DNA of 64,000 nt, from positions 19,432,469 to 19,496,468 of the forward strand of contig NC_057790.1 in the NCBI RefSeq assembly GCF_014905175.1. Reading direction: 5' to 3'. The position numbers and the translations under genes are program-made. The DNA is from Aphidius gifuensis (Eukaryota > Arthropoda > Insecta > Hymenoptera > Braconidae). Numbering within the stretch: position 1 is the first letter of the stretch; every line of letters starts with the position of its first letter. Shown here piece by piece: positions 1 to 16,100 of this stretch. The notes under the pieces are model-generated. The model worked only from the letters and a program-made list of their open reading frames with translations, searched no databases and was not told where the DNA came from.

Positions 1-569
1 TATTTTTATTTTTTAAAAAAAAAATATGCTATTTTAACAGGAACATAGAACTAGCAAGGAGGTATTTCATATAATTCATATCTTACTTCTTCTATATTAT
101 AAATCCCTAATCAATTTGAAATTTTTATTTTTATTTTTTAAAAAAAAAATATGCTATTTTAACAGGAACATAGAACTAGCAAAGAGGTATTCCATATATT
201 TTATAATTTACTTCTTCTATATTATAATTCCCTAATTAATTCAATATTTTTATTTTTTTTTTTTTGAAAAAAATATGCTATTTTAACAGGAACATAGAAC
301 TAGCAAGGAGGTATTTCATATAATTCATAACTTACTTCTTCTATATTATAATTCCCTAATCAATTTGAAATTTTTATTTTTATTTTTTGAAAAAAATATG
401 CTATTTTAACAGGAACATAGAACTAGCAAGGAGGTATTTCATATAATTCATAACTTACTTCTTCTATATTATAATTCCCTAATCAATTTGAAATTTTTAT
501 TTTTATTTTTTGAAAAAAATTCGCTATTTTAACAGGAACATAGAACTAGCAAGGAGGTATTTCATATAA

Positions 570-2199
570 TTTATAATTTACTTCTTTTATATTATAATTC
601 CCTAATTAATTCAATATTTTTATTTTTTTTTTTTGAAAATAATATGCTATTTTAACAGGAACATAGAACTAGCAAGGAGGTATCTCATATAATTTATAAC
701 TTACTTCTTCTATATTATAATTCCCTAATTAATTCAATATTTTTATTTTTTTTTTTGAAAATAATATGCTATTTTAACAGGAACATAGAACTAGCAAAGA
801 GGTATTCCATATATTTTATAATTTACTTCTTCTATATTATAATTCCCTAATTAATTCAGAATTTTTATTTTTTTTTTTTGAAAAAAATATGCTATTTTAA
901 CAGGAACATAGAACTAGCAAGGAGGTATTTCATATAATTCATAACTTACTTCTTCTATATTATAATTCCCTAATTAATTTGAAATTTTTTTTTTTTTTTT
1001 TTTGAAAAAAATATGCTATTTTAACAGGAACATAGAACTAGCAAAGAGGTATTTCATATAATTTATAACTTACTTCTTCTATATTATAATTCCCTAATTA
1101 ATTTGAAATTTTTATTTTTTTTTTTTGAAAAAAATATGCTATTTTAACAGGAACATAGAACTAGCAAAGAGGTATTCCATATATTTTATAATTTACTTCT
1201 TCTATATTATAATTCCCTAATTAATTCAATATTTTTATTTTTTTTCTTTGAAAATAATATGCTATTTTAACAGGAACATAGAACTAGCAAGGAGGTATTT
1301 CATATAATTTATAACTTACTTCTTCTATATTATAATTCCCTAATTAATTTGTTATTTTTATTTTTTTCTTTGAAAATAATATGCTATTTTAACAGGAACA
1401 TAGAACTAGCAAGGAGGTATTTCATATAATTCATATCTTACTTCTTCTATATTATAAATCCCTAATCAATTTGAAATTTTTATTTTTATTTTTTGAAAAA
1501 AATTCGCTATTTTAACAGGAACATAGAACTAGCAAGGAGGTATTTCATATAATTCATAACTTACTTCTTCTATATTATAATTCCCTAATCAATTTGAAAT
1601 TTTTATTTTTATTTTTTGAAAAAAATATGCTATTTTAACAGGAACATAGAACTAGCAAGGAGGTATTTCATATAATTCATAACTTACTTCTTCTATATTA
1701 TAATTCCCTAATTAATTTGAAATTTTTTTTTTTTTTTTTTTGAAAAAAATATGCTATTTTAACAGGAACATAGAACTAGCAAAGAGGTATTTCATATAAT
1801 TTATAATTTACTTCTTTTATATTATAATTCCCTAATTAATTCAATATTTTTATTTTTTTTTTTTGAAAATAATATGCTATTTTAACAGGAACATAGAACT
1901 AGCAAGGAGGTATCTCATATAATTTATAACTTACTTCTTCTATATTATAATTCCCTAATTAATTCAATATTTTTATTTTTTTTTTTGAAAATAATATGCT
2001 ATTTTAACAGGAACATAGAACTAGCAAAGAGGTATTCCATATATTTTATAATTTACTTCTTCTATATTATAATTCCCTAATTAATTCAGAATTTTTATTT
2101 TTTTTTTTTGAAAAAAATATGCTATTTTAACAGGAACATAGAACTAGCAAGGAGGTATTTCATATAATTCATAACTTACTTCTTCTATATTATAATTCC
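570..2199 (+). repeat. Duplicated 3-4 monomer block at 1230-bp lag (10 monomers) within the satellite
   Basis: Positions about 570-970 and 1800-2199 match essentially base for base, including the rare CTTCTTTTAT variant (581 and 1811) and the GGTATCTCAT variant (681 and 1911). The offset is 1230 bp, or ten monomers. The copy breaks at 2199, where CCCTAATTAATT is replaced by CCCCTTTCTAATT. This shows recent multi-monomer duplication rather than independent single-unit drift. Confidence 0.85.
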
Positions 2200-5100
2200 C
2201 CTTTCTAATTTTTTTTTTTTTTGAAAAAAATATGCTATTTTAACAGGAACATAGAACTAGCAAAGAGGTATTTCATATAATTTATAACTTACTTCTTCTA
2301 TATTATAATTCCCTAATTAATTTGAAATTTTCATTTTTTTTTTTTGAAAAAAATATGCTATTTTAACAGGAACATAGAACTAGCAAAGAGGTATTCCATA
2401 TATTTTATAATTTACTTCTTCTATATTATAATTCCCTAATTAATTCAATATTTTTATTTTTTTTTTTTGAAAAAAATATGCTATTTTAACAGGAACATAG
2501 AACTAGCAAGGAGGTATTTCATATAATTCATAACTTACTTCTTCTATATTATAATTCCCTAATCAATTTGAAATTTTTATTTTTATTTTTTGAAAAAAAT
2601 TTGCTATTTTAACAGGAACATAGAACTAGCAAGGAGGTATTTCATATAATTTATAACTTACTTCTTCTATATTATAATTCCCTAATTAATTCAATATACG
2701 TATTTTTTTTTTTTTTGAAAAAAATATGCTATTTTAACAGGAACATAGAACTAGCAAGGAGGTATCTCATATAATTCATAACTTACTTCTTCTATATTAT
2801 AATTCCCTAATTAATTTAATATTTTTTTTTTTGAAAATAATATGCTATTTCAACAGGAACATAGAACTAGCAAAGAGGTATTCCATATATTTTATAATTT
2901 ACTTCTTCTATATTATAATTCCCTAATTAATTCAGAATTTTTATTTTTTTTTTTTGAAAAAAATATGCTATTTTAACAGGAACATAGAACTAGCAAGGAG
3001 GTATTTCATATAATTCATAACTTACTTCTTCTATATTATAATTCCCTAATTAATTTGAAATTTTTTTTTTTTTTTTTTTGAAAAAAATATGCTATTTTAA
3101 CAGGAACATAGAACTAGCAAAGAGGTATTTCATATAATTTATAACTTACTTCTTCTATATTATAATTCCCTAATTAATTTGAAATTTTCATTTTTTTTTT
3201 TTGAAAAAAATATGCTATTTTAACAGGAACATAGAACTAGCAAAGAGGTATTTCATATAATTTATAACTTACTCCTTCTATATTATAATTCCCTAATTAA
3301 TTCAATATTTTTATTTTTTTTCTTTGAAAATAATATGCTATTTTAACAGGAACATAGAACTAGCAAGGAGGTATTTCATATAATTTATAACTTACTTCTT
3401 CTATATTATAATTCCCTAATCAATTTGAAATTTTTATTTTTATTTTTTAAAAAAAAAATATGCTATTTTAACAGGAACATAGAACTAGCAAGGAGGTATT
3501 TCATATAATTCATATCTTACTTCTTCTATATTATAAATCCCTAATCAATTTGAAATTTTTATTTTTATTTTTTAAAAAAAAAATATGCTATTTTAACAGG
3601 AACATAGAACTAGCAAAGAGGTATTCCATATATTTTATAATTTACTTCTTCTATATTATAATTCCCTAATTAATTCAATATTTTTATTTTTTTTCTTTGA
3701 AAATAATATGCTATTTTAACAGGAACATAGAACTAGCAAGGAGGTATCTCATATAATTTATAACTTACTTCTTCTATATTATAATTCCCTAATTAATTCA
3801 ATATTTTTATTTTTTTTCTTTGAAAATAATATGCTATTTTAACAGGAACATAGAACTAGCAAAGAGGTATTTCATATAATTTATAACTTACTCCTTCTAT
3901 ATTATAATTCCCTAATTAATTCAATATTTTTATTTTTTTTTTTGAAAATAATATACTATTTTAACAGGAACATAGAACTAGCAAAGAGGTATTCCATATA
4001 TTTCATAATTTACTTCTTCTATATTATAATTCCCTAATTAATTCAATATTTTTATTTTTTTTTTTTTGAAAAAAATATGCTATTTTAACAGGAACATAGA
4101 ACTAGCAAGGAGGTATTTCATATAATTCATAACTTACTTCTTCTATATTATAATTCCCTAATTAATTTGAAATTTTTTTTTTTTTTTTTTTGAAAAAAAT
4201 ATGCTATTTTAACAGGAACATAGAACTAGCAAAGAGGTATTTCATATAATTTATAACTTACTTCTTCTATATTATAATTCCCTAATTAATTTGAAATTTT
4301 CATTTTTTTTTTTTGAAAAAAATATGCTATTTTAACAGGAACATAGAACTAGCAAAGAGGTATTTCATATAATTTATAACTTACTCCTTCTATATTATAA
4401 TTCCCTAATTAGTAATTAATTCAATATTTTTATTTTTTTTTTTTGAAAATAATATGCTATTTTAACAGGAACATAGAACTAGCAAGGAGGTATCTCATAT
4501 AATTTATAACTTACTTCTTCTATATTATAATTCCCTAATTAGTAATTAATTCAATATTTTTATTTTTTTTTTTGAAAATAATATGCTATTTTAACAGGAA
4601 CATAGAACTAGCAAAGAGGTATTCCATATATTTTATAATTTACTTCTTCTATATTATAATTCCCTAATTAATTTAATATTTTTATTTTTTTTTTTTTGAA
4701 AAAAATATGCTATTTTAACAGGAACATAGAACTAGCAAAGAGGTATTTCATATAATTTATAACTTACCTCTCTCTATATTATAATTCCCTAATTAATTCA
4801 GAATTTTTATTTTTATTTTTTAAAAAAAATATGCTATTTTAACAGGAACATAGAACTAGCAAGGAGGTATTTCATATAATTCATAACTTACTTCTTCTAT
4901 ATTATAATTCCCTAATCAATTTGAAATTTTTTTTTTTTTTTTTTGAAAACAACATGCTATTTTAACAGGAACATAGAACTAGTAAGGAGGTATTTCATAT
5001 AATTCATAACTTACTTCTTCTATATTATAATTCCCTAATCAATTTGAAAAATTTTCATTTTTTTTTTTTAAAAAAATATGCTATTTTAACAGGAACATAG

Positions 5101-8100
5101 AACTAGCAAAGAGGTATTTCATATAATTCATAACTTACTTATTCTATATTATAATTCCCTAATTAATTTGAAATTTTTATTTTTTTTTTTTTGAAAAAAA
5201 TATGCTATTTTAACAGGAACATAGAACTAGCAAAGAGGTATTTCATATAATTTATAACTTACTCCTTCTATATTATAATTCCCTAATTAATTTGAAATTT
5301 TTATTTTCTTTTTTTCGAAAAAATATGCTATTTTAACAGGAACATAGAACTAGCAAAGAGGTAATTCATATATTTTATAACTTACTCCTTCTATATTATA
5401 ATTCCTAATTAATTGAAATTTTATTTTTTTTGAAAAAAATATGCTATTTTAACAGGAACATAGTACTAGCAAGGAGGTATTTCATATAATTCATAACTTA
5501 CTTCTTCTATATTATAATTCCCTAATCAATTTGAAATTTTCATTTTTTTTTTTTGAAAAAAATATGCTATTTTAACAGGAACATAGAACTAGCAAAGAGG
5601 TATTTCATATAATTTATAACTCACTTCTTCTATATTATAATTCCCTAATTATATTGAAATTTTTATTTTTTTTTTTTGAAAAAAATATGCTATTTTAACA
5701 GGAACATAGAACTAGCAAAGAGGTATTTCATATAATTTATAACTTACTTCTTCTATATTATAATTCCCTAATTAATTCAATATTTTTATTTTTTTTTTTT
5801 TGAAAAAAATATGCTATTTTAACAGGAACATAGAACTAGCAAAGAGGTATTTCATATATTCTATAATTTACTTCTTCTATATTATAATTCCCTAATTAAT
5901 TTGAAATTTTTATTTTTTTTTTTGAAAAAAATATGCTATTTTAACAGGAACATAGAACTAGCAAAGAGGTATTTCATATAATTTATAACTTACTTCTTCT
6001 ATATTATAATTCCCTAATTAATTTGAAATTTTCATTTTTTTTTTTTGAAAAAAATATGCTATTTTAACAGGAACATAGAACTAGCAAAGAGGTATTTCAT
6101 ATAATTTATAACTTACTTCTTTTATATTATAATTCCCTAATTAATTCAATATTTTATTTTTTTTCAAACAATATGTTATTTCAACAGGAACATAGAACTA
6201 GCAAAGAGGTATTTCATATATTTTATAATTTACTTTTTCTATATTATAATTGACTAATTAATTTGAATTTTTTTTTTTTTGAAAATAATATGCTATTTTA
6301 ACGAAACATAAAACTAGCGAGGAGGTATCTCATATAATTTATAACTTACTCCTTCTATATTATAATTCCCTAATTAATTCAATATTTTTATTTTTATCTT
6401 TTTAAAAAATATGCTATTTTAACAGGAACATAGAACTAGCAAAGAGGTATTTCATATAATTTATAATTTACTTCTTCTATATTATAATTCCCTAATTAAT
6501 TCAATATACGTATTTTTTTTTTTTTTGAAAAAAATATGCTATTTTAACAGGAACATAGAACTAGCAAGGAGGTATCTCATATAATTTATAACTTACTTCT
6601 TCTATATTATAATTCCCTAATTAATTTGAAATTTTTATTTTTTTTTTTTGAAAAAAATATGCTATTTTAACAGGAACATAGAACTAGCAAGGAGGTATTT
6701 TATATAATTTATAATTTACTTCTTCTATATTATAATTCCCTAATTAATTCAATATTTTTATTTTTTTTTAAAACAATATGTTATTTTAACAGGAACATAT
6801 AACTAACAAAGAGGTATTTCATATATTTTATAATTTACTTTTTCTATATTATAATTGACTAATTAATTCAGAATTTTTATTTTTTTTTTTTTAAAAAAAA
6901 TATGCTATTTTAACAGGAACATATAACTAGCAAGGAGGTATTCCATATAATTCATAACTTACTCCTTCTATATTATAATTCCCTAATTAATTTAATATTT
7001 TTATTTTTTTTTTTTGAAAAAAATATGCTATATTAACAGGAACATAGAACTAGCAAAGAGGTATTTTATATAATTTATAATTTACTCCTTCTATATTATA
7101 ATTCCCTAATTAATTCAGAATTTTTATTTTTTAAAAAAAATATGCTATTTTAACAGGAACATAGAACTAGCAAGGAGGTATTTCATATAATTCATAACTT
7201 ACTTCTTCTATATTATAATTCCCTAATCAATTTGAAATTTTTATTTTTTTTTTTTGAAAAAAATATGCTATTTTAACAGGAACATAGAACTAGCAAAGAG
7301 GTATTTCATATAATTCATAACTTACTTCTTCTATATTATAATTCCCTAATTAATTTGAAATTTTTATTTTTTTTTTTTTGAAAAAAATATGCTATTTTAA
7401 CAGGAACATAGAACTAGCAAAGAGGTATTTCATATAATTTATAACTTACTTCTTCTATATTATAATTCCCTAATTAATTTGAAATTTTCATTTTTTTGAA
7501 AAAAATTTGCTATTTTAACAGGAACATAGAACTAGCAAAAAGGTATTTCATATAATTTATAACTTACTTCTTCTATATTATAATTCCCTAATTAATTTGA
7601 AATTTTTATTTTTTTTTTTTGAAAAAAATATGCTATTTTAACAGGAACATAGAACTAGCAAAGAGGTATTCCATATATTTTATAATTTACTTCTTCTATA
7701 TTATAATTCCCTAATTAATTCAATATTTTTATTTTTTTTTTTTTTAAAAAAATATGCTATTTTAACAGGAACATAGAACTAGCAAAGAGGTATTTCATAT
7801 AATTTATAACTTACTTTTTTTATATTTTAATTCCCTAATTAATTCAATATTTTTATTTTTTTTTTTGAAAAAAATATGCTATTTTAACAGGAACATAGAA
7901 CTAGCAAAGAGGTATTTCATATAATTTATAACTTACTCCTTCTATATTATAATTCCCTAATTAATTTAAAATTTTTATTTTTTTGAAAAAAATATGCTAT
8001 TTTAACAGGAACATAGAACTAGCAAAGAGGTATTTCATATAATTCATAACTTACTTCTTCTATATTATAATTCCCTAATTAATTTGAAATTTTTATTTTT

Positions 8101-8589
8101 TTTTTTTGAAAAAAATATGCTATTTTAACAGGAACATAGAACTAGCAAGGAGGTATTTCATATAATTCATAACTTACTTCTTCTATATTATAATTCCCTA
8201 ATTAATTTGAAATTTTTTTTTTTTTTTTTTTGAAAAAAATATGCTATTTTAACAGGAACATAGAACTAGCAAAGAGGTATTTCATATAATTTATAACTTA
8301 CTTCTTCTATATTATAATTCCCTAATTAATTTGAAATTTTATTTTTTTTGAAAAAATATGCTATTTTAACAGGAACATAGAACTAGCAAAGAGGTATTCC
8401 ATATATTTTATAATTTACTTCTATATTATAATTCCCTAATTAATTCAGAATTTTTATTTAATTTTTTTTTGAAAATAATATGCTATTTTAACAGGAACAT
8501 AGAACTAGCAAGGAGGTATTTCATATAATTTATAATTTACTTCTTCTATATTATAATTCCCTCATTAATTCAATATACGTATTTTTTTT

Positions 8590-10430
8590 TTTTTTTAATA
8601 AAATATGCTATTCTAACAGGAACATAGAACTAGCAAAGAGGTATTTCATATATTTTATAACTTACTCTTTCTATATTATAATTCCCAAATAAAATAATAA
8701 TTATTTTTTTTTTCTTTGAAAAAATAAGCTCTTTCAACAGGAGCATAGAAGTAGCAAAGAGGTATTTTATATATTTTATAACTTACTTCTTCTTATATTA
8801 TAATTCCCTAATTAATTTAATATTTTTTTGAAAAAAATATGCTATTTTAACAGGAACATAGAACTAGCAAAGAGGTATTTCATATAATTTATAACTTACT
8901 TCTTCTATATTATAATTCCCTAATTAATTTGAAATTTTTATTTTTTTTTTTTGAAAAAAATATGCTATTTTAACAGGAACATAGAACTAGCAAAGAGGTA
9001 TTTCATATAATTTATAACTTACTTCTTCTATATTATAATTCCCTAATTAATTTGAAATTTTTATTTTTTTTTTTTTTAAAAAAATATGCTATTTTAACAG
9101 GAACATAGAACTAGCAAAGAGGTATTTCATATAATTTATAACTTACTCCTTCTATATTATAATTCCCTAATTAATTCAGAATTTTTATTTTTTTTTTTTA
9201 AAAAAATATGCTATTTTAACAGGAACATAGAACTAGCAAAGAGGTATTTCATATAATTTATAACTTACTTCTTCTATATTATAATTCCCTAATTAATTTG
9301 AAATTTTCATTTTTTTTTTTTGAAAAAAATATGCTATTTTAACAGGAACATAGAACTAGCAAAGAGGTATTTCATATAATTTATAACTTACTTCTTCTAT
9401 ATTATAATTCCCTAATTAATTCAATATTTTTATTTTTTTTTTTTTTGAAAAAAATATGCTATTTTAACAGGAACATAGAACTAGCAAAGAGGTATTTCAT
9501 ATATTTTATAATTTACTTCTTCTATATTATAATTCCCTAATTAATTCAATATTTTTATTTTTTTTTTTTTGAAAATAATATGCTATTTTAACAGGAACAT
9601 AGAACTAGCAAAGAGGTATTTCATATAATTTATAACTTACTTCTTCTATATTATAATTCCCTAATTAATTTGAAATTTTTATTTTCTTTTTTTCAAAAAA
9701 ATATGCTATTTTAACAGGAACATAGAACTAGCAAAGAGGTATTTCATATATTTTAGAGCTTACCTCTTCTAAATTATAATCCCCTAATTAATTTGTTATT
9801 TTTTTTTTTTTTTTTTTGAAACAAATATGCTATTTCAACAGGAACATAGAACTAGCAAAGAGGTATTTCATATATTTTATAACTTACTTCTTCTATGTTA
9901 TATTTCCCTAATTAATTCAAATTTTATTTTTTTTTTTTGAAAAATATGCTTTTTTAACAGGAACATAACTAGCAAGGAGGTATTCCATATAATTTATAAC
10001 TTACTCCTTCTATGTTATAATTCCCTAATTAATTTGTTATTTTTATTTATTTTTTTTTGAAAAAATATGCTATTTTAACAGGAACATAGAACTAGCAAAG
10101 AGGTATTTCATATATTTTATAACTTACTTCTTCGATATTATCTTTCCCTAATTAACTTGAAATTTTTATTTTTTTTGAAAATATATATTTTAACAGGAAC
10201 ATAGAACTAGCAAGGAGGTATTTTATATAATTTATAACTTACTTCTTCTATATTATAATTCCCTAATTAATTTGAAATTTTTATTTTTTTGAAAAAATAT
10301 GCTATTTTTACAGGAACATAAAACTAGCAAAGAGGTACTTCATATAATTTATAACTCACTTCTTCTATATTATAATTCCCTAATTAATTCAATATTTTTA
10401 TTTTTATTTTTTTAAAATAATATGCTACTC
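8590..10430 (+). repeat. Diverged monomers in the interior of the satellite array
   Basis: Monomers here depart from the consensus far more than those at 1-5000 or 17000-22700. Examples are an AAGCTCTTTCAACAGGAGCAT version near 8727, a TTTTAGAGCTTACC version near 9753, a monomer with a shortened ACATAACTAGC box near 9963, and short tails near 10170-10300. Such clustering usually marks an older part of an array that escaped recent homogenisation. That reading is inference. Confidence 0.6.
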
Positions 10431-11959
10431 TAACAGGAACATAGAACTAGCAAAGAGGTATTTCATATATTCTATAATTTACTTCTTCTATATTATAATT
10501 CCCTAATTAATTCTAAATTTTTATTTTTTTTTTTGAAAAAAATATGCTATTTTAACAGGAACATAGAACTAGCAAGGAGGTATCTCATATAATTTATAAC
10601 TCACTTCTTCTATATTATAATTCCCTAATTAATTCAATATTTTTTTTTTTGAAAAAAATATGCTATTTTAACAGGAACATAGAACTAGCAAGGAGGTATT
10701 TCATATAATTTATAATTTACTTCTTCTATATTATAATTCCCTAATTAATTCAATATTTTTTTTTTTTGAAAAAAATATGCTATTTTAACAGGAACATAGT
10801 ACTAGCAAGGAGGTATTTCATATAATTCATAACTTACTTCTTCTATATTATAATTCCCTAATCAATTTGAAATTTTCATTTTTTTTTTTTGAAAAAAATA
10901 TGCTATTTTAACAGGAACATAGAACTAGCAAAGAGGTATTTCATATAATTCATAACTTACTTCTTCTATATTATAATTCCCTAATTAATTTGAAATTTTT
11001 ATTTTTTTTTTTTGAAAAAAATATGCTATTTTAACAGCAACATAGAACTAGCAAAGAGGTATTTCATATAATTTATAACTTACTTCTTCTATATTATAAT
11101 TCCCTAATCAATTTGAAATTTTTATTTTTATTTTTTAAAAAAAAAATATGCTATTTTAACAGGAACATAGAACTAGCAAAGAGGTATTTCATATAATTTA
11201 TAACTTACTTCTTCTATATTATAATTCCCTAATTAATTTATTTTTTTTTAAAAATATGCTATTTTAACAGGAACATAGAACTAGCAAAGAGGTATTTCAT
11301 ATAATTTATAACTTACTTCTTCTATATTATAATTCCCTAATTAATTTTAATTTTATTTTTTTTTGAAAAAATATGCTATTTTAACAGGAACATAGAACTA
11401 GCAAGAGGTATTTCATATAATTCATAACTTACTTCTTCTATATTATAATTCCCTAATAATTTGAAATTTTCATTTTTTTTTTTGAAAAAATATGCTATTT
11501 TAACAGGAACATAGAACTAAAGAGGTATTTCATATAATTCATAACTTACTTCTTCTATATTATAACCTAATTAATTTTAAATTTTTATTTTTTTTTTTTG
11601 AAAAAAATATGCTATTTTAACAGGAACATAGAACTAGCAAAGAGGTATTTCATATAATTTATAACTTACTTCTTCTATATTATAATTCCCTAATTAATTC
11701 AATATTTTTATTTTTTGAAAAAAATATGCTATTTTAACAGGAACATAGAACTAGCAAAGAGGTATTTCATATATTTTATAATTTACTTCCTCTATATTAT
11801 AATTCCCTAATTAATTCAATATTTTTATTTTTTTTTTTGAAAATAATATGCTATTTTAACAGGAACATAGAACTAGCAAAGAGGTATTTCATATAATTTA
11901 TAACTTACTTCTTCTATATTATAATTCCCTAATTAATTTGAAATTTTCATTTTTTTTTT

Positions 11960-13180
11960 TTGAAAAAAATATGCTATTTTAACAGGAACATAGAACTAGC
12001 AAAGAGGTGTTTTATATAATTTATAACTTACTCCTTCTATATTATAATTCCCTAATTGATTCAATATTTTTATTTTTTTTTCAAACAATATGTTATTTCA
12101 ACAGGAACATAGAACTAGCAAAGAGGTATTTCATATATTTTATAATTTACTTTTTCTATATTATAATTGACTAATTAATTCAGAATTTTTATTTTTTTTT
12201 TTTGAAAAAAATATGCTATTTTAACAGGAACATATAACTAGCAAGGAGGTATTCCATATAATTCATAACTTACTCCTTCTATATTATAATTCCCTAATTA
12301 ATTTAATATTTTTATTTTTTTTTTTTGAAAAAAATATGCTATTTTAACAGGAACATAGAACTAGCAAAGAGGTATTTCATATATTTTATAATTTACTTCC
12401 TCTATATTATAATTCCCTAATTAATTCAATATACGTATTTTTTTTTTTTTGAAAATAATATGCTATTTTAACAGGAACATAGAACTAGCAAAGAGGTATT
12501 TCATATAATTTATAACTTACTTCTTCTATATTATAATTCCCTAATTAATTTGAAATTTTCATTTTTTTTTTTTGAAAAAAATATGCTATTTTAACAGGAA
12601 CATAGAACTAGCAAAGAGGTGTTTTATATAATTTATAACTTACTCCTTCTATATTATAATTCCCTAATTGATTCAATATTTTTATTTTTTTTTCAAACAA
12701 TATGTTATTTCAACAGGAACATAGAACTAGCAAAGAGGTATTTCATATATTTTATAATTTACTTTTTCTATATTATAATTGACTAATTAATTCAGAATTT
12801 TTATTTTTTTTTTTTTAAAAAAAATATGCTATTTTAACAGGAACATATAACTAGCAAGGAGGTATTCCATATAATTCATAACTTACTCCTTCTATATTAT
12901 AATTCCCTAATTAATTTAATATTTTTATTTTTTTTTTTTTGAAAAAAATATGCTATATTAACAGGAACATAGAACTAGCAAAGAGGTATTTTATATAATT
13001 TATAATTTACTCCTTCTATATTATAATTCCCTAATTAATTCAGAATTTTTATTTTTTTTTTTTGAAAAAAATATGCTATTTCAACAGGAACATAGAACTA
13101 GCAAGGAGGTATTTCATATAATTCATAACTTACTTCTTCTATATTATAATTCCCTAATCAATTTGAAATTTTTATTTTTT
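11960..13180 (+). repeat. Tandem five-monomer duplication (612-bp lag) in the satellite
   Basis: A rare GAGGTGTTTTATATAA monomer at about 12007 recurs at about 12619. It is followed both times by a TCAAACAATATGTTATTTCAAC monomer and then by an ATTGACTAATTAATTCAG tail. The spacing of 612 bp equals five monomers. Looser relatives of the ATTGACTAATT monomer occur near 6250, 6855, 15815 and 16430. Confidence 0.8.
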
Positions 13181-16100
13181 TTTTTTGAAAAAAATATGCT
13201 ATTTTAACAGGAACATAGAACTAGCAAAGAGGTATTTCATATAATTCATAACTTACTTCTTCTATATTATAATTCCCTAATTAATTTGAAATTTTTATTT
13301 TTTTGAAAAAAATATGCTATTTTAACAGGAACATAGAACTAGCAAAGAGGTATTTCATATAATTTATAACTTACTTCTTCTATATTATAATTCCCTAATT
13401 AATTTGAAATTTTCATTTTTTTTTTTTGAAAAAAATATGCTATTTTAACAGGAACATAGAACTAGCAAAGAGGTATTTCATATAATTTATAACTTACTTC
13501 TTCTATATTATAATTCCCTAATTAATTCAATATTTTTATTTTTTTTTTTTTGAAAAAAATATGCTATTTTAACAGGAACATAGAACTAGCAAAGAGGTAT
13601 TCCATATATTTTATAATTTACTTCTTCTATATTATAATTCCCTAATTAATTTAATATTTTTTTTTTGAAATCAATATGCTATTTTAACAGGAACATAGAA
13701 CTAGCAAGGAGGTATCTCATATAATTTATAACTTACTTCTATATTATAATTCCCTAATAATTAATTCAATATTTTTATTTTTCTGAAAAAATATGCTATA
13801 TTAACAGGAACATAGAACTAGCAAAGGGGTATTTTATATAATTTATAATTTACTCCTTCTATATTATAATTCCTAATTAATTCAAATTTTTTTTTTTTGA
13901 AAAAAATATGCTATTTCAACAGGAACATAGAACTAGCAAGGAGGTATTTCATATAATTCATAACTTACTTCTTCTATATTATAATTCCCTAATCAATTTG
14001 AAATTTTTTTTTTTTTTTTTTGAAAAAAACATGCTATTTTAACAGGAACATAGAACTAGTAAGGAGGTATTTCATATAATTCATAACTTACTTCTTCTAT
14101 ATTATAATTCCCTAATCAATTTGAAATTTTTATTTTTTTTTTTTGAAAAAAATATGCTATTTTAACAGGAACATAGAACTAGCAAAGAGGTATTTCATAT
14201 AATTTATAACTTACTTCTTCTATATTATAATTCCCTAATTAATTTGAAATTTTCATTTTTTTTTTTTGAAAAAAATATGCTATTTTAACAGGAACATAGA
14301 ACTAGCAAAGAGGTATTCCATATATTTTACAATTTACTTCTTCTTTATTATAATTCCCTAATTAATTCAATATTTTTATTTTTTTTTTTTGAAATCAATA
14401 TGCTAGTTTAACAGGAACATAGAACTAGCAAGGAGGTATTTCATATAATTCATAACTTACTTCTTCTATATTATAATTCCCTAATTAATTCAATATTTTT
14501 ATTTTTTTTCTTTGAAAATAATATGCTATTTTAACAGGAACATAGAACTAGCAAGGAGGTATCTCATATAATTTATAACTTACTTCTTCTATATTATAAT
14601 TCCCTAATTAATTCAATATTTTTATTTTTTTTTTTGAAAATAATATGCTATTTTAACAGGAACATAGAACTAGCAAAGAGGTATTTCATATATTTTATAA
14701 CTTACTTCTTCTATATTATAATTCCCTAATTAATTTAATATTTTTATTTGAAAAAAATATGCTATTTTAACAGGAACATAGAACTAGCAAAGAGGTATTT
14801 CATATAATTTATAACTTACTTCTTCTATATTATAATTCCCTAATTAATTTGAAATTTTTATTTTTTTTTTTTTGAAAAAAATATGCTATTTTAACAGGAA
14901 CATAGAACTAGCAAAGAGGTATTTCATATAATTTATAACTTACTTCTTCTATATTATAATTCCCTAATTAATTTGAAATTTTCATTTTTTTTTTTTGAAA
15001 AAAATATGCTATTTTAACAGGAACATAGAACTAGCAAAGAGGTATTTCATATAATTTATAACTTACTCCTTCTATATTATAATTCCCTAATTAATTCAGA
15101 ATTTTTATTTTTTTTTTTTGAAAAAAATATGCTATTTTAACAGGAACATAGTACTAGCAAGGAGGTATTTCATATAATTCATAACTTACTTCTTCTATAT
15201 TATAATTCCCTAATCAATTTGAAATTTTCATTTTTTTTTTTTGAAAAAAATATGCTATTTTAACAGGAACATAGAACTAGCAAAGAGGTATTTCATATAA
15301 TTTATAACTTACTTCTTCTATATTATAATTCCCTAATTAATTCAATATTTTTATTTTTTTTTTTTTGAAAAAAATATGCTATTTTAACAGGAACATAGAA
15401 CTAGCAAAGAGGTATTTCATATATTTTATAATTTACTTCCTCTATATTATAATTCCCTAATTAATTCAATATACGTATTTTTTTTTTTTTTGAAAATAAT
15501 ATGCTATTTTAACAGGAACATAGAACTAGCAAAGAGGTATTTCATATAATTTATAACTTACTTCTTCTATATTATAATTCCCTAATTAATTTGAAATTTT
15601 CATTTTTTTTTTTTGAAAAAAATATGCTATTTTAACAGGAACATAGAACTAGCAAAGAGGTATTTATATAATTTATAACTTACTCTTCTATATTATAATT
15701 CCCTAATTAATTCAATATTTTTATTTTTTCAAACAATATGTTATTTTAACAGGAACATAGAACTAGCAAAGAGGTATTTCATATATTTTATAATTTACTT
15801 TTTCTATATTATAATTGACTAATTAATTCAGAATTTTTATTTTTTTGAAAAAATAACCTATTTTAACAGGAACATAGAACTAGCAAAGATAGGTATTTCA
15901 TATGTTTTATAACTCACTCCTTCTATATTAAATTTCCCTAATTAATTTAATATTTTTATTTTCTTTTTACTGAAAAAAATATGGTAATTTAACAGGAACA
16001 TATAACTAGGAAAGAGGTATTTTATATATTTTATAACTTACTCCTTCTATATTATAATTCCCTAATTAATTCTAAATTTTTATTTTTTTTTTTGAAAAAA

